This document shows positions 27,668 to 35,465 of a stretch of 64,000 nucleotides of DNA, piece by piece. Under the pieces are notes generated by a model, which did not search any database, was not told the origin of the DNA, and worked only from the letters and a program-made list of their open reading frames with translations. The DNA is from Ochrobactrum sp. CM-21-5 (GTDB lineage: Bacteria > Pseudomonadota > Alphaproteobacteria > Rhizobiales > Rhizobiaceae), in assembly GCF_014253075.1 (NCBI RefSeq), contig NZ_JACLZJ010000002.1, forward strand, positions 682,001 to 746,000, in the 5' to 3' direction. The position numbers and the translations under genes are program-made. Within the stretch, counting starts at the first letter, position 1. Every line of letters starts with the position of its first letter.

Positions 27668-28063
27668 TCAATCAGTTGGGACGCGAGCTATTACCTTGAT
27701 CTCGAAGTCAAAGCCGGCCAGCCAGTTCACGCCAATGGCTGTCCAATTGGGAAAAGGTGCGTTGACGAAGTTCCGGTTCCTGACCGCCATGATGGTCTCG
27801 AACTGGTTCTCCGGATCGGTATGGAACGTCGTCACGTCGATGATGTCGTCGAAGCCGCATCCGGCAGCTTTGAGCGTGGCTGCAAGGTTGTCGAAGGCTA
27901 GCTGCACCTGGCGCCCGAAATCGGGTTCGGGCGTTCCATCCGCCCGACTGCCCACCTGCCCTGATACGAATACCAGATCGCCGGACCGTATCGCCGCCGA
28001 GTAACCGTGCGTCTCATAGAGGTTATGTCGATTAGCAGGAAAGATTGCTTCGCGCTTGGCCAT
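27668..28063 (-). CDS. RidA family protein
   Basis: The 131-residue protein is of canonical RidA length. It shows LVFVSGQVGSRADGTPEPDF, QVQLAFDNLAATLKAAGCGF, and the C-terminal part PNWTAIGVNWLAGFDFEIKV. The position of the usual active-site Arg (RxxVxVxxLP) is occupied by NWTAIGVNWLA, so imine-deaminase activity is doubtful; this resembles the Rid4-7 subgroups. It is divergent from a TetR gene, with several palindromes between them. Confidence 0.85.
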   Translation of the reverse strand: MAKREAIFPANRHNLYETHGYSAAIRSGDLVFVSGQVGSRADGTPEPDFGRQVQLAFDNLAATLKAAGCGFDDIIDVTTFHTDPENQFETIMAVRNRNFVNAPFPNWTAIGVNWLAGFDFEIKVIARVPTD

Positions 28064-28098
28064 CGTTCGTTCCTTGTCGTTTTGTCCAGTGATTTGAT

Positions 28099-28152
28099 AT
28101 ACGTTACGTATGCAAATAAGCCACATACGACATGCATGTCAATTCGTATACG
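28099..28152. promoter_or_regulatory. palindromes between RidA and TetR genes
   Basis: Three symmetric elements occupy the 113-base gap: ATACG-TTA-CGTAT (28099-28111), the perfect GACATGCATGTC (28129-28140) flanked by ATACGA and TCGTAT arms, and CGTATACG (28145-28152). A TetR operator is likely. Which element is the actual site cannot be decided by eye. Confidence 0.5.
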
Positions 28153-28176
28153 GCTTGTATGTGAAAGGATGTATCA

Positions 28177-28812
28177 ATGACAATGAAGCGACGACAGGAA
28201 ACCATGGAGGAGAACCGCGCCAAGCTGATTGCTGCGGCAAGAAAGGCATTCGCCGAAAAAGGATATACGGCGGCCTCGATGGACGACCTCACGGCGGCGG
28301 TTGGACTGACGCGCGGCGCGCTTTATCACAATTTCGGTGATAAGCGCGGCCTGTTGGCCGCAGTGGTTGGCCAGATCGATGCGGATATGGCCGCGCGGGC
28401 TCAGGAGGTCGGCGCCCGATGTCCAGATGGCTGGCAAGGACTTCAGGCCGAGGGTGTCGCCTACATCGAGATGGCTCTCGACCCAGAAGTGCAGCGCATC
28501 GTTCTGCTGGATGGGCCGGCAGTGCTCGGTGACCCGTCGCAATGGCCGAGCCAGAACGCTTGCCTTCAGGCTACGAGGGCGACTGTGGAGAGTCTGATCG
28601 CGCAAGGGATCATGAAGCAAATGGACGCCGAGGCCGTCGCAAGACTGCTTAACGGCGCCGCCCTGAACGCGGCTCTCTGGGTTGCTGCAAGCGACGCCCC
28701 CGAGAAGGTATTGCCCAGGGCAGTCGAGGCATTCCATGCGATGACGACCGGCTTTTTGAACCCGCACAGCGAGATATCGCGCGATACGCCTGCCCCGGTC
28801 ACTCCAGTCTGA
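28177..28812 (+). CDS. TetR/AcrR-family transcriptional regulator
   Basis: The 211-residue protein has the TetR helix-turn-helix at residues 10-60 (KLIAAARKAFAEKGYTAASM, DDLTAAVGLTRGALYHNFGD) and a helical ligand-binding domain. AAAGGA precedes the ATG by a normal distance. Divergent orientation and the palindromes upstream suggest repression of the RidA gene and itself. Confidence 0.9.
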   Translation: MTMKRRQETMEENRAKLIAAARKAFAEKGYTAASMDDLTAAVGLTRGALYHNFGDKRGLLAAVVGQIDADMAARAQEVGARCPDGWQGLQAEGVAYIEMALDPEVQRIVLLDGPAVLGDPSQWPSQNACLQATRATVESLIAQGIMKQMDAEAVARLLNGAALNAALWVAASDAPEKVLPRAVEAFHAMTTGFLNPHSEISRDTPAPVTPV

Positions 28813-28821
28813 CTATGCCGT

Positions 28822-28905
28822 GCCACTCTGTCATAATACGACCGGTGGCGGTTTTCGGCCAATCGAACCTATCATGATCGCCAAAAGCGGCGGAGCGCGT
28901 CATCC
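28822..28905 (-). pseudogene. decayed duplicate of part of the methyltransferase gene
   Basis: These 84 bases match 25381-25468 at most positions, with small indels. The minus strand still reads RMTRSAAFGDHDRFDWPKTA, the counterpart of MTRSVAFGDHDGLDWLKAA in the methyltransferase at 25211-25944. No more of the gene is present. It indicates a partial duplication about 3.4 kb apart in the same orientation. Confidence 0.7.
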
Positions 28906-29377
28906 GCACGGTAAGAAAAAGGTCCGAAGTGCCAAATGAAGCGATCAGTGTTGTCGGCGTGACAATTAGGCTTTCCGCCGCAATCACCGCTACGGCACCA
29001 GTATGCGATCTTGAGAAGCGCAGGAACTTCTGTCTGATCGGAAGATAGCTACGATCTCAGCCTTTCTTGCACAGCGCCCGAAAATTGAGATCGTCTCCGT
29101 GATCGAAGCGGTGGCTATCGTGAAGCTGCAGTCAAGGCTTTGCCAAACTCCAGCGAGCCACCGATGGAAAGAGCTGTAGAAGGCCATAAGAGAGAACTCT
29201 GAATAAGTAAAAACAACAAACAGTTTAGTTATCTTGCTTTCTCCGTTCAGAAAGCTTTCAGCGTCGTAATATTATGTTTCTTGATGAAACATCACGTGCA
29301 AATTTCTGTCTTCTAATTGTTATTTATCGTTTCTATGATCAGCCTCTCTGATTATGCAACAAGTATATGAGGGTAAT
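28906..29377. other. intergenic region, AT-rich toward its right end
   Basis: About 470 bases without a recognisable gene. The frame at 28990-29187 on the minus strand has no family resemblance. Bases 29200-29350 are AT-rich and hold the probable promoter of the small secreted protein gene. Confidence 0.45.
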
Positions 29378-29632
29378 ATGAAAACTGTACTTCTCGCTCT
29401 TTCGCTTTCATTAGCTGCATCGTCCGCTGCACTGGCTTGTACCGCCGAAGATTTACAGGCAAAGGCGACCGAGGTCTCCACAAAAATGCAAGCGCTCGCT
29501 GCAAAAAATCCGCAGAAGGCTTCTGAAATCGGTGCAAAACTGGCGTCTGTGCAGTCGACGCAAACGACTGACCTGGAAGGCGCGTGCAAAGTCTACGACG
29601 AACTCAGCGCTGAACTCGAAAAGGCCGAATAA
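29378..29632 (+). CDS. small secreted protein, unknown function
   Basis: The 84-residue product starts at ATG 29378 with GAGGG just upstream. It begins with a Sec signal peptide (MKTVLLALSLSLAASSAALA, probable cleavage before CTAED). The mature 64 residues are helical and charged, with two cysteines (CTAED; EGACKVYDEL) that could form one disulfide. I do not recognise a family. A perfect 16-bp hairpin follows 5 bases after the stop. Confidence 0.75.
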   Translation: MKTVLLALSLSLAASSAALACTAEDLQAKATEVSTKMQALAAKNPQKASEIGAKLASVQSTQTTDLEGACKVYDELSAELEKAE

Positions 29633-29637
29633 TGCCT

Positions 29638-29672
29638 GAAGCCGGTAAGTGCGCGACGCACTTACCGGCTTC
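29638..29672 (+). terminator. 16-bp perfect hairpin after the small secreted protein gene
   Basis: GAAGCCGGTAAGTGCG, loop CGA, and CGCACTTACCGGCTTC form a 16-bp perfect stem. There is no T-run afterwards, so strong folding alone or Rho-assisted termination, or 3'-end protection, is likely. Confidence 0.7.
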
Positions 29673-29815
29673 ATAATCGCAGATGAAAATTGAGCTTTGA
29701 TATACCCCTGTTACCACGACGCACCACCGAGCGGAACCAGTCGTCGCCTCGCGAAACAACACCTCTTGTTGCTCTGATTTCATATCGGCGGCTCCCTTGC
29801 GGGTAAGTTGCTGAA

Positions 29816-30120
29816 ATGAAGTTTGGCGAATTGAAATCCATCGGTCGTAACATCGCGGACTCGCTTGCGAACGGGATCGGATCGATGATCGGCGTGTACG
29901 ACGACATGGATGTGTTTGGGGAAGCGGCACTCTCTCGAGCTATCTCTCTTTATGCACACGCTTTGGGCGAGCTCTGCCGACGACACTGGGACGAGAGCTC
30001 ATGCGGTCCGTGAGCTAAAAGCGCACTACCCGTCGGATGTGCAATCTGGCCGATTTGTTGTTACGGTCGCGGACCAAAATGGACGCCGCTCGACCGATGA
30101 ATATCACGGTACACCGGGTA
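29816..30120 (+). pseudogene. frameshifted gene of unknown function
   Basis: From ATG 29816 the plus strand reads MKFGELKSIGRNIADSLANG ... ALGELCRRH; one base later it continues GTRAHAVRELKAHYPSDVQS and ends around DEYHGTPGR. The two halves read naturally as one protein if one base is removed at about 29985 (CACTGGG to CACGGG). The second frame runs into the 3' end of the oppositely oriented gene at 30127, so the C-terminus is probably lost. The family is not recognised. Confidence 0.45.
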
Positions 30121-30126
30121 GATGGG

Positions 30127-30498
30127 TCATGCCCGCATTCGCTCTTTGGTCTTCTGAGAGACAAACGGCATCAGGTGTCGGGCGCATTCGATTTGATGAA
30201 CGTGTTCAAGAAAGCACGTTGAAACGGCGTTCTCCAGTTTGCTGTCCTGAACCATAGCCTGGTCAAGAAATCGCCCGAGTGCCGCAAGCTGATCTTTTGT
30301 AAATGTATGAGCCAATGCGCCAAAATATTCAGTAAAATGCCGCATCACGCCGTGCAGTCCGACGTACTCCGTTTCAATCTCTGCCAATAGTTCTGCATTT
30401 CCAAATGTCGGGAATATAGCTTGAAGGCTTTTTAGCAACTCCGATGGCACTGACGTACCCTCCGCTTCACTTATCACCTTACAATTATATAATGCCAT
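30127..30498 (-). CDS. hypothetical helical protein, immunity-protein-like size
   Basis: The 123-residue protein has no signal peptide or membrane segment and is predicted helical: SELLKSLQAIFPTFGNAELL, MRHFTEYFGALAHTFTKDQL, LGRFLDQAMVQDSKLENAVS. The pattern resembles small cytoplasmic immunity or DUF-type proteins found near secreted toxins, but no toxin gene is visible. The frame is closed by stops and has coding composition. The function is unknown. Confidence 0.6.
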   Translation of the reverse strand: MALYNCKVISEAEGTSVPSELLKSLQAIFPTFGNAELLAEIETEYVGLHGVMRHFTEYFGALAHTFTKDQLAALGRFLDQAMVQDSKLENAVSTCFLEHVHQIECARHLMPFVSQKTKERMRA

Positions 30499-30544
30499 TG
30501 TCTGTCTAGCCGGGAATAGTTTGTAACGATTGCAAAGTTCCTTG

Positions 30545-30724
30545 TCATTCCTCGTTCTTACGATAATATCTTCTTGTCAAATTCTCGAAAACAAAAAAGA
30601 TTATAATCAGGAACAACACGATGACGCCGCAAGTTATCGCGGTTTTGGGCCACCCATTAACCATCCCGCTGACGCCGAACGTCGTTGCTATTAAAATCGC
30701 CAAAAGAACAAGTTTTCTGAGCAT
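30545..30724 (-). CDS. small membrane protein
   Basis: A 59-residue frame from ATG 30724: MLRKLVLLAILIATTFGVSG, then TAITCGVIVLFLIIIFFVF and a charged tail LTRRYYRKNEE. It has two hydrophobic helices, so it is probably an inner-membrane protein with a cytoplasmic basic end. It lies 50 bases after the upstream secreted-protein gene on the same strand. The family is not recognised. Confidence 0.55.
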   Translation of the reverse strand: MLRKLVLLAILIATTFGVSGMVNGWPKTAITCGVIVLFLIIIFFVFENLTRRYYRKNEE

Positions 30725-30774
30725 AGGCGGGCCTTTCGGTGCGGTACGAAAATTCGCGATGTCGGAACGATGCC

Positions 30775-31155
30775 CTATGCTGGACCTGCGCAAGTCAATT
30801 GGACCTGGATTTCCCGATTGGCGACCAAACCTAGGTCGCTCGCAAGAACGAGCGTCTTCGTCGCGTCCCCTCTGATCACGATAACGCCTTGCTGCAATAC
30901 GCCTCGCACACCTCCTATATCGACGCTGCTCGTATAGGTCGCCCGCGCCGAAAAGCACCCGCAGTCACCAATTGATTTGTGTAATTGAAAACTGGTGTTG
31001 ACTGAGACGATGTTCGTTTTCGTCACAGGTTTTGCGGCTTTGAGGGTCACACATGTCGCCAGTTCATTCTGAAAGGCAACACCACCGGCATCGGCAGCAG
31101 CCGACGCGCTGCAGAGCGTCGCGGATAGAAGTGCACCATAGATCAAACTATGCAT
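30775..31155 (-). CDS. secreted protein, DUF2195-like
   Basis: The 126-residue product has a signal peptide (MHSLIYGALLSATLCSASAA ADA) and a mature beta-rich domain with ATCVTLKAAKPVT, SFQLHKSIGDCGCFSARATY and a final LTCAGPA. The cysteine spacing and the KSIGDCGCFSA motif resemble DUF2195 periplasmic proteins. It is probably co-transcribed with the upstream gene at 31185 (29-base gap). The function is unknown. Confidence 0.6.
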   Translation of the reverse strand: MHSLIYGALLSATLCSASAAADAGGVAFQNELATCVTLKAAKPVTKTNIVSVNTSFQLHKSIGDCGCFSARATYTSSVDIGGVRGVLQQGVIVIRGDATKTLVLASDLGLVANREIQVQLTCAGPA

Positions 31156-31184
31156 GGGCGGCTCCTCGTTTATTGCGGCGGTAG

Positions 31185-31595
31185 TTATTTAATGCAACTC
31201 AGAATGTCCGTATCGCAAACGGGAACTTCGGACCGTGTTTCTGGCTCTTCCAGCCAACGATGATATGCGCTTCGAATCTCCACGTCCTTGTAACTATAGA
31301 CTTTCGCCTTCTTGTCGATGCGGCTCGTTTCCAGCGCTTTCGGGGTTACGGCCATATGAAAGGCCAGCTCATTGAACTGCCAGACTTTCCAGTCCTTTTG
31401 CCGCTCAATAACCCGCACATGATAATAAGGATCATCCGGTCGCGTCGGCCGCACTTTATAGACATCGGCCCACCGCACCATTTTCGGTGAGACGGATAGG
31501 ACTATGCTTTCCTGCAGCTCTTGGGCCGAAACCGGAGCGGCTGCGAGAACGCCAAGAACTGCCAGGGACACGACGTGTCTCAAAGGTTTCGGCAT
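31185..31595 (-). CDS. secreted protein, DUF5086-like
   Basis: The 136-residue product carries a signal peptide (HVVSLAVLGVLAAAPVSAQ) and a mature domain rich in aromatic and charged residues (MVRWADVYKVRPTRPDDPYY; HVRVIERQKDWKVWQFNELA; FHMAVTPKALETSRIDKKAK), ending in CDTDILSCIK with two cysteines. This resembles DUF5086 from Rhizobiales, from memory only. It is first in a minus-strand trio (31185, 30775, 30545) divergent from the SecY-like gene. Confidence 0.6.
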   Translation of the reverse strand: MPKPLRHVVSLAVLGVLAAAPVSAQELQESIVLSVSPKMVRWADVYKVRPTRPDDPYYHVRVIERQKDWKVWQFNELAFHMAVTPKALETSRIDKKAKVYSYKDVEIRSAYHRWLEEPETRSEVPVCDTDILSCIK

Positions 31596-31880
31596 TCAAT
31601 TCCTTTCATCTATCGTCTCATTCTTGACCTTGAAGCAGTCTCTACGGCACGGGTTTCCGCCATTCGGGATCGCAATTCACGACGAAAAAGGGATGGCCTC
31701 CAAAATTAATGGAGAACAGGAAACGCCATACGACAATTGCTCCAGAACAGCGTTACTGATTTTCAACAATAGCCCAACACCTATTAGTTAGCAAAGCTGC
31801 TCATGGTACAGTACGGTCGCCAAGTCCTTCACATTCTAACGAATGTTGAGATGTGATGAGGATTGATTAAGATTAATCAT
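31596..31880. other. divergent intergenic region before the SecY-like gene
   Basis: About 285 bases, AT-rich near 31780-31860, separate the DUF5086-like gene from the SecY-like gene. No clear palindrome was seen. It must hold both promoters. Confidence 0.4.
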
Positions 31881-32972
31881 ATGAGTTCTGATTCTTTATC
31901 GCACCGCAAATCAATGAGTTCTTCATGGAATTCCGTTGTAGTTTTCGTGACAGTAGCCATCATTATTCTTCTTGGCTCGCGAGTTCCTTTGCCTGGTGTC
32001 AATACAACCGCCCTGGATGAACAGATGGCCTACTCATCCAACGGTGAGATGATGAGGTTTTCTGTCGTTGCCCTTGGGGTCATGCCGCTCTTCACCGTGT
32101 TCGCTTATGCAGAAATCGCGAAACTGGTCTTTCCTTCGTTCGCTCTATGGCAGAGGGCTTCCTCGGAAAATACCTTTCTTACAAGCATGATCATCAGGTC
32201 TATTATCCTCGCTCTCGCTGCCATACAGGGATATGGCATCGTGAGCGCGCTTGCAGCCATGGGACTCCTGAATGGTTCTCCCGGCTTGGTGGTTACCGGA
32301 GTTGCGTCATTCGTCGGTACTTCCGCATTAATGATTTGGCTGGCAGGCATGGCGCGTATACCCCATCTGGGCAATGGCTTCTGGTTGCTGCTGGCGGTGT
32401 CGCTGATTTGTGCGTTTCCGGGAGAACTCATCGGGGCGCTTGAAATGACACGCTTTGGTGCTGTATCTTCCCTGGATTGGCTGGTTGCCGTCCTTATCAT
32501 CGTTTTCGCAGTTTCGATGATCGTTGTCGCCAACGTACTGTTATCTGGAAATGGTGATGAAGCGAGGCCAACATTATCGATGGCGGTTCTGCTCTGGCCG
32601 CCATTTCTCGCCAATATTGTTGCAGGCTATCTGTTCGTCATTCCTTCGCTATTCATCCCGGAGTTGTTTTCCGATGCACCGCAGCTGCTGAACGTGGTGT
32701 CTCTGGTGTTGTCCGCCGTTCTCATTCCGTTTTTTGTTTACGCCTATTATCGGCTCATTTCGATCGTCCGGCCTGACGTCGCCCGGAGTGACATCAGATC
32801 GATCCTGCTGGTCGTGGCCGGTATTCAGATACTGGTATGCGTTGGTCTGGGCTTTCTGAAACAGGCTACATCTTTTTCGTTCATTCCCGGTGGCGGGATG
32901 CTTATCGTTTGCGTCACAGTCCTGCTGGCTCTCAGGTGGTCACCGGGGCGGCGCCCCGCGTTGGGGATATGA
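31881..32972 (+). CDS. divergent SecY-like membrane protein
   Basis: The 363-residue, ten-helix protein aligns with SecY along its length: GSRVPLPGV (32-40) with SecY GSxIPxPGI; RFSVVALGVMP (59-69) with xFALGIMPYI; the TM3-5 region with LMIWLAGMARIPHLGNGF matching MWLGEQITERGIGNGI; and the TM7, TM8 and TM10 regions. It is about 80 residues shorter than E. coli SecY. The TM6-7 loop is only about 11 residues and the TM8-9 loop lacks the GIRPG region, so the SecA/ribosome docking loops are gone. ATG 31881 is used; an in-frame TTG lies six codons upstream. It overlaps the next gene by ATGA. Function unknown. Confidence 0.8.
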   Translation: MSSDSLSHRKSMSSSWNSVVVFVTVAIIILLGSRVPLPGVNTTALDEQMAYSSNGEMMRFSVVALGVMPLFTVFAYAEIAKLVFPSFALWQRASSENTFLTSMIIRSIILALAAIQGYGIVSALAAMGLLNGSPGLVVTGVASFVGTSALMIWLAGMARIPHLGNGFWLLLAVSLICAFPGELIGALEMTRFGAVSSLDWLVAVLIIVFAVSMIVVANVLLSGNGDEARPTLSMAVLLWPPFLANIVAGYLFVIPSLFIPELFSDAPQLLNVVSLVLSAVLIPFFVYAYYRLISIVRPDVARSDIRSILLVVAGIQILVCVGLGFLKQATSFSFIPGGGMLIVCVTVLLALRWSPGRRPALGI

Positions 32973-33331
32973 TGGCCGTAGCGAGGATCATTTTGGGATT
33001 TGCTTTGTCACCTCTTGCGTCAGGAGTTCTGCAAATCCTTGTCATGAGAAGTTTTCGGGGCTTCCCGATCATCGTGTACAGCTACCCATTGGCAATAATC
33101 CTCGGAGTACCCGCATTCTTCATCGCCCGATATTTTGGCTGGCTGAGTCTGAAGGCTGTACTTTCAGGCGGCGCGAGCCTCGGAGTATTCGCTGGGCTCC
33201 TGCTTGCTCTCGACGGACTTCATGGCCGTTCGCTTTCAATAATGCTTGGTTTTGCTCTCCTTGCTGCCCATGGCACAGTTGTCGCAGGGCTATTCTGGTT
33301 CATCGCCTTATGGCGTCGCAATGACTATTAA
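32969..33331 (+). CDS. small membrane protein coupled to the SecY-like gene
   Basis: The 120-residue protein starts within the SecY-like stop (ATGA) and has four hydrophobic segments: IILGFALSPLASGVLQILVM, PIIVYSYPLAIILGVPAFFI, SLGVFAGLLLALD and MLGFALLAAHGTVVAGLFWF. A paralogue lacking the third segment is encoded at 37208-37474 on the other strand. Translational coupling suggests that it works with the SecY-like protein, although it does not resemble SecE or SecG. Confidence 0.75.
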   Translation: MMAVARIILGFALSPLASGVLQILVMRSFRGFPIIVYSYPLAIILGVPAFFIARYFGWLSLKAVLSGGASLGVFAGLLLALDGLHGRSLSIMLGFALLAAHGTVVAGLFWFIALWRRNDY

Positions 33332-33422
33332 GTTCGTTGTTCTGGGCCCTGGAATTGATCGCAGCGGCCTTTTCTAAACATCATAGCCCTCGGAAAACTC
33401 AAATTCAGGAACGCTACATACA

Positions 33423-34622
33423 ATGAAGCACTCCGTTTTACCCGCCTGCCTGATTGCCGTATTTTTGTTCGCGAGCACTCCGGCCCGGGCTGACACAATT
33501 GAAACGTCTGTTCAAAAAGCTTTTGATGCGATGGCGTCTGCCCAAAGCGAAGAAGCATTTTATGCTGCAACACGCAGCGTTATTACTCTTGGTCGCGACG
33601 CTCTGCCTGTTCTGACAGAACATCTCGCTGCAGCGAAGAACGACGATGAACGCATAGATGTCACCTATCTCCTTGCCAGTATTGTTGGTCCGATGAAATT
33701 CAAGCGCGAAGCGATCGAGTTGCCGCCTGAACTGGTCTCTCTTACCGGACGACTGCTTTTTGAGACGAGAAATCCGCAACTTGAAGCCAATCTTGCCAAT
33801 TTTAGCGTTGTAGCCCCTCATCCGGCTGAATTCGGACCAGGATTACTAGCCCTGCTGGAGCGAACGGAAAACGAGGCCTTGCGTGCAACGACTTCGGCAG
33901 CGATCATTTATCAGGGGGAAAAGGTTCTGGCTCTCGTACAGAACGCTTTCTACGCCAGCACCAATGACAGGTTCAGTGGAGATCTGGCACATTTGCTCGC
34001 CGATACGGAACTCACCGAACGGTCGATTGCCAAAATGCACGACTTGCTTAAATCCGACAATGCTGACGCACGTCGGTCAGCTGCGCGTACACTCGACAGA
34101 GCGGGCATAAAAAACGGCGCTTTGCTTGAATCTGCTTTGAAAGACCTGGCTTCCGCCCGAACAGAAGTCGAATTGAGTTTTGCGGCCGGTAAAGTCAGGA
34201 AGCAAACCGACGGCAGCGAGCGCGTCGCCGCCGCTCTTGCAAGCGCTTTCGAACGGGCGCACAGGGTTGAGGAGAGAAGCGAGCTTGTATCCGCGCTACT
34301 GGCGACCGGCGAGCCCGGTAAAAAACAGCTTTTTGCTGTGCTGCAGGCCTCGAACGATCCGGATGAAATCAGCGATTTGATGAGGGTTACAAACAACCGC
34401 TTTCGTAATGATCCACGGTTGCCCTCCGCTTATATCGCCATCCTGAAGCGGACTGACGATGAAAAAGTAAGCGAGGCCGCCATTTACGGTCTCGTGATGA
34501 CGCGAAAGACCGGACAGGAAGCAATAAAAGCGGCGTTGGACGAGACGTCAGCCGATGAGCGTTTACATCACAGGCTCACAAAAGCGGCAAGATCGTTTCC
34601 CTCGAGTACCACTTCAGACTAA
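33423..34622 (+). CDS. secreted HEAT/armadillo-like repeat protein
   Basis: The 399-residue product has a signal peptide (MKHSVLPACLIAVFLFASTP, cleavage near ARA-DT) and a mature domain composed of paired helices of about 30-35 residues, for example SVITLGRDALPVLTEHLAAA, KMHDLLKSDNADARRSAART and ELVSALLATGEPGKKQLFAV. This is the layout of HEAT-like solenoids, which act as protein-binding scaffolds. It is likely periplasmic. It follows the SecY-like/small membrane protein pair after about 90 bases. Confidence 0.7.
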   Translation: MKHSVLPACLIAVFLFASTPARADTIETSVQKAFDAMASAQSEEAFYAATRSVITLGRDALPVLTEHLAAAKNDDERIDVTYLLASIVGPMKFKREAIELPPELVSLTGRLLFETRNPQLEANLANFSVVAPHPAEFGPGLLALLERTENEALRATTSAAIIYQGEKVLALVQNAFYASTNDRFSGDLAHLLADTELTERSIAKMHDLLKSDNADARRSAARTLDRAGIKNGALLESALKDLASARTEVELSFAAGKVRKQTDGSERVAAALASAFERAHRVEERSELVSALLATGEPGKKQLFAVLQASNDPDEISDLMRVTNNRFRNDPRLPSAYIAILKRTDDEKVSEAAIYGLVMTRKTGQEAIKAALDETSADERLHHRLTKAARSFPSSTTSD

Positions 34623-34703
34623 CGATCAACCCTTTTGCTGACGATTAAGGCGCGCATTCATTTGAAAACCAAGCTCTAACGAAACACCACTGGAAAATTG
34701 TCC

Positions 34704-35108
34704 ATGACAAAAGCGCGCTTTCGCATTCTGATACTTTGCTATGCCCTGTCGCTCGCCGCCGCAGCCGTTGACACTGTATACTTCCCAGCACAAGTTTCGG
34801 ATGAACTTGCAGCGGCATATGCCAGGGAGGCTTTGCCTCCATTTGTGTACAGTCCCGCCGTTTTTCTGTCTCTGGCAGCAGCATCGCTTGCTGCAATCGT
34901 CATTCCACCGGTGGCATTATTCTTTTTCAAGAAATGGGGACGATGGTTGGGGGTCTGTACGACCATCGTCATGCTCGTCGCTCTACCATTCCTCGGCCCT
35001 TCGCTCTCGTCCGGTATGGGAACGGCCATATTGCAACTGTCAGCCACACTGTGGGGCGCGGTACTAGCACTGGCATATTTCTCATCCGTAGGGCCTGACT
35101 TCCGGTAA
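34704..35108 (+). CDS. membrane protein of unknown function
   Basis: The 134-residue protein has four hydrophobic segments: ILILCYALSLAAAAVDTVYF, SPAVFLSLAAASLAAIVIPP, WLGVCTTIVMLVALPFLGPS and ILQLSATLWGAVLALAYFSS. No family is recognised. It ends the plus-strand run of the cluster, 80 bases after the repeat-protein gene. Confidence 0.65.
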   Translation: MTKARFRILILCYALSLAAAAVDTVYFPAQVSDELAAAYAREALPPFVYSPAVFLSLAAASLAAIVIPPVALFFFKKWGRWLGVCTTIVMLVALPFLGPSLSSGMGTAILQLSATLWGAVLALAYFSSVGPDFR

Positions 35109-35465
35109 GCGCTTACTTTTACAGTCGCTTTGAGTTGATCGGAGCAACAAGGTCTGGGAGCAACAAGCTTGTATCTTCTGTGATAGGCTCTTCTAGCCCC
35201 GGCGGCTCCCGGGCTTGAGCCATATCAGCGGCCAGTTCCGGTGCAATGTCTGGGTGGTCGTCTGGTGCCAACCAGCACGGTTTGAAACTGAAGTCCCGCT
35301 GCGGATTACGCCATGACAAGGCAGTTGTCCAAACAGTATTGCTGACGTTCAAGGCCAAAAGCGATAGTCAGGATCGTCAAGACGAACGGCAAGAGATTGT
35401 CGCGCGGGCGATACCGATGTTGATCGAGAAGAAGACTACTGACAAAAATGGTAGCTCCTTGCGGA
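35109..35465. other. convergent intergenic region
   Basis: About 355 bases between the plus-strand run and the minus-strand TonB-like gene. A minus-strand frame (35119-35358) ends ...EDTSLLLPDLVAPINSKRL and looks partly coding, but it has no recognisable family and no clear start. It may be a gene remnant. Confidence 0.35.
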
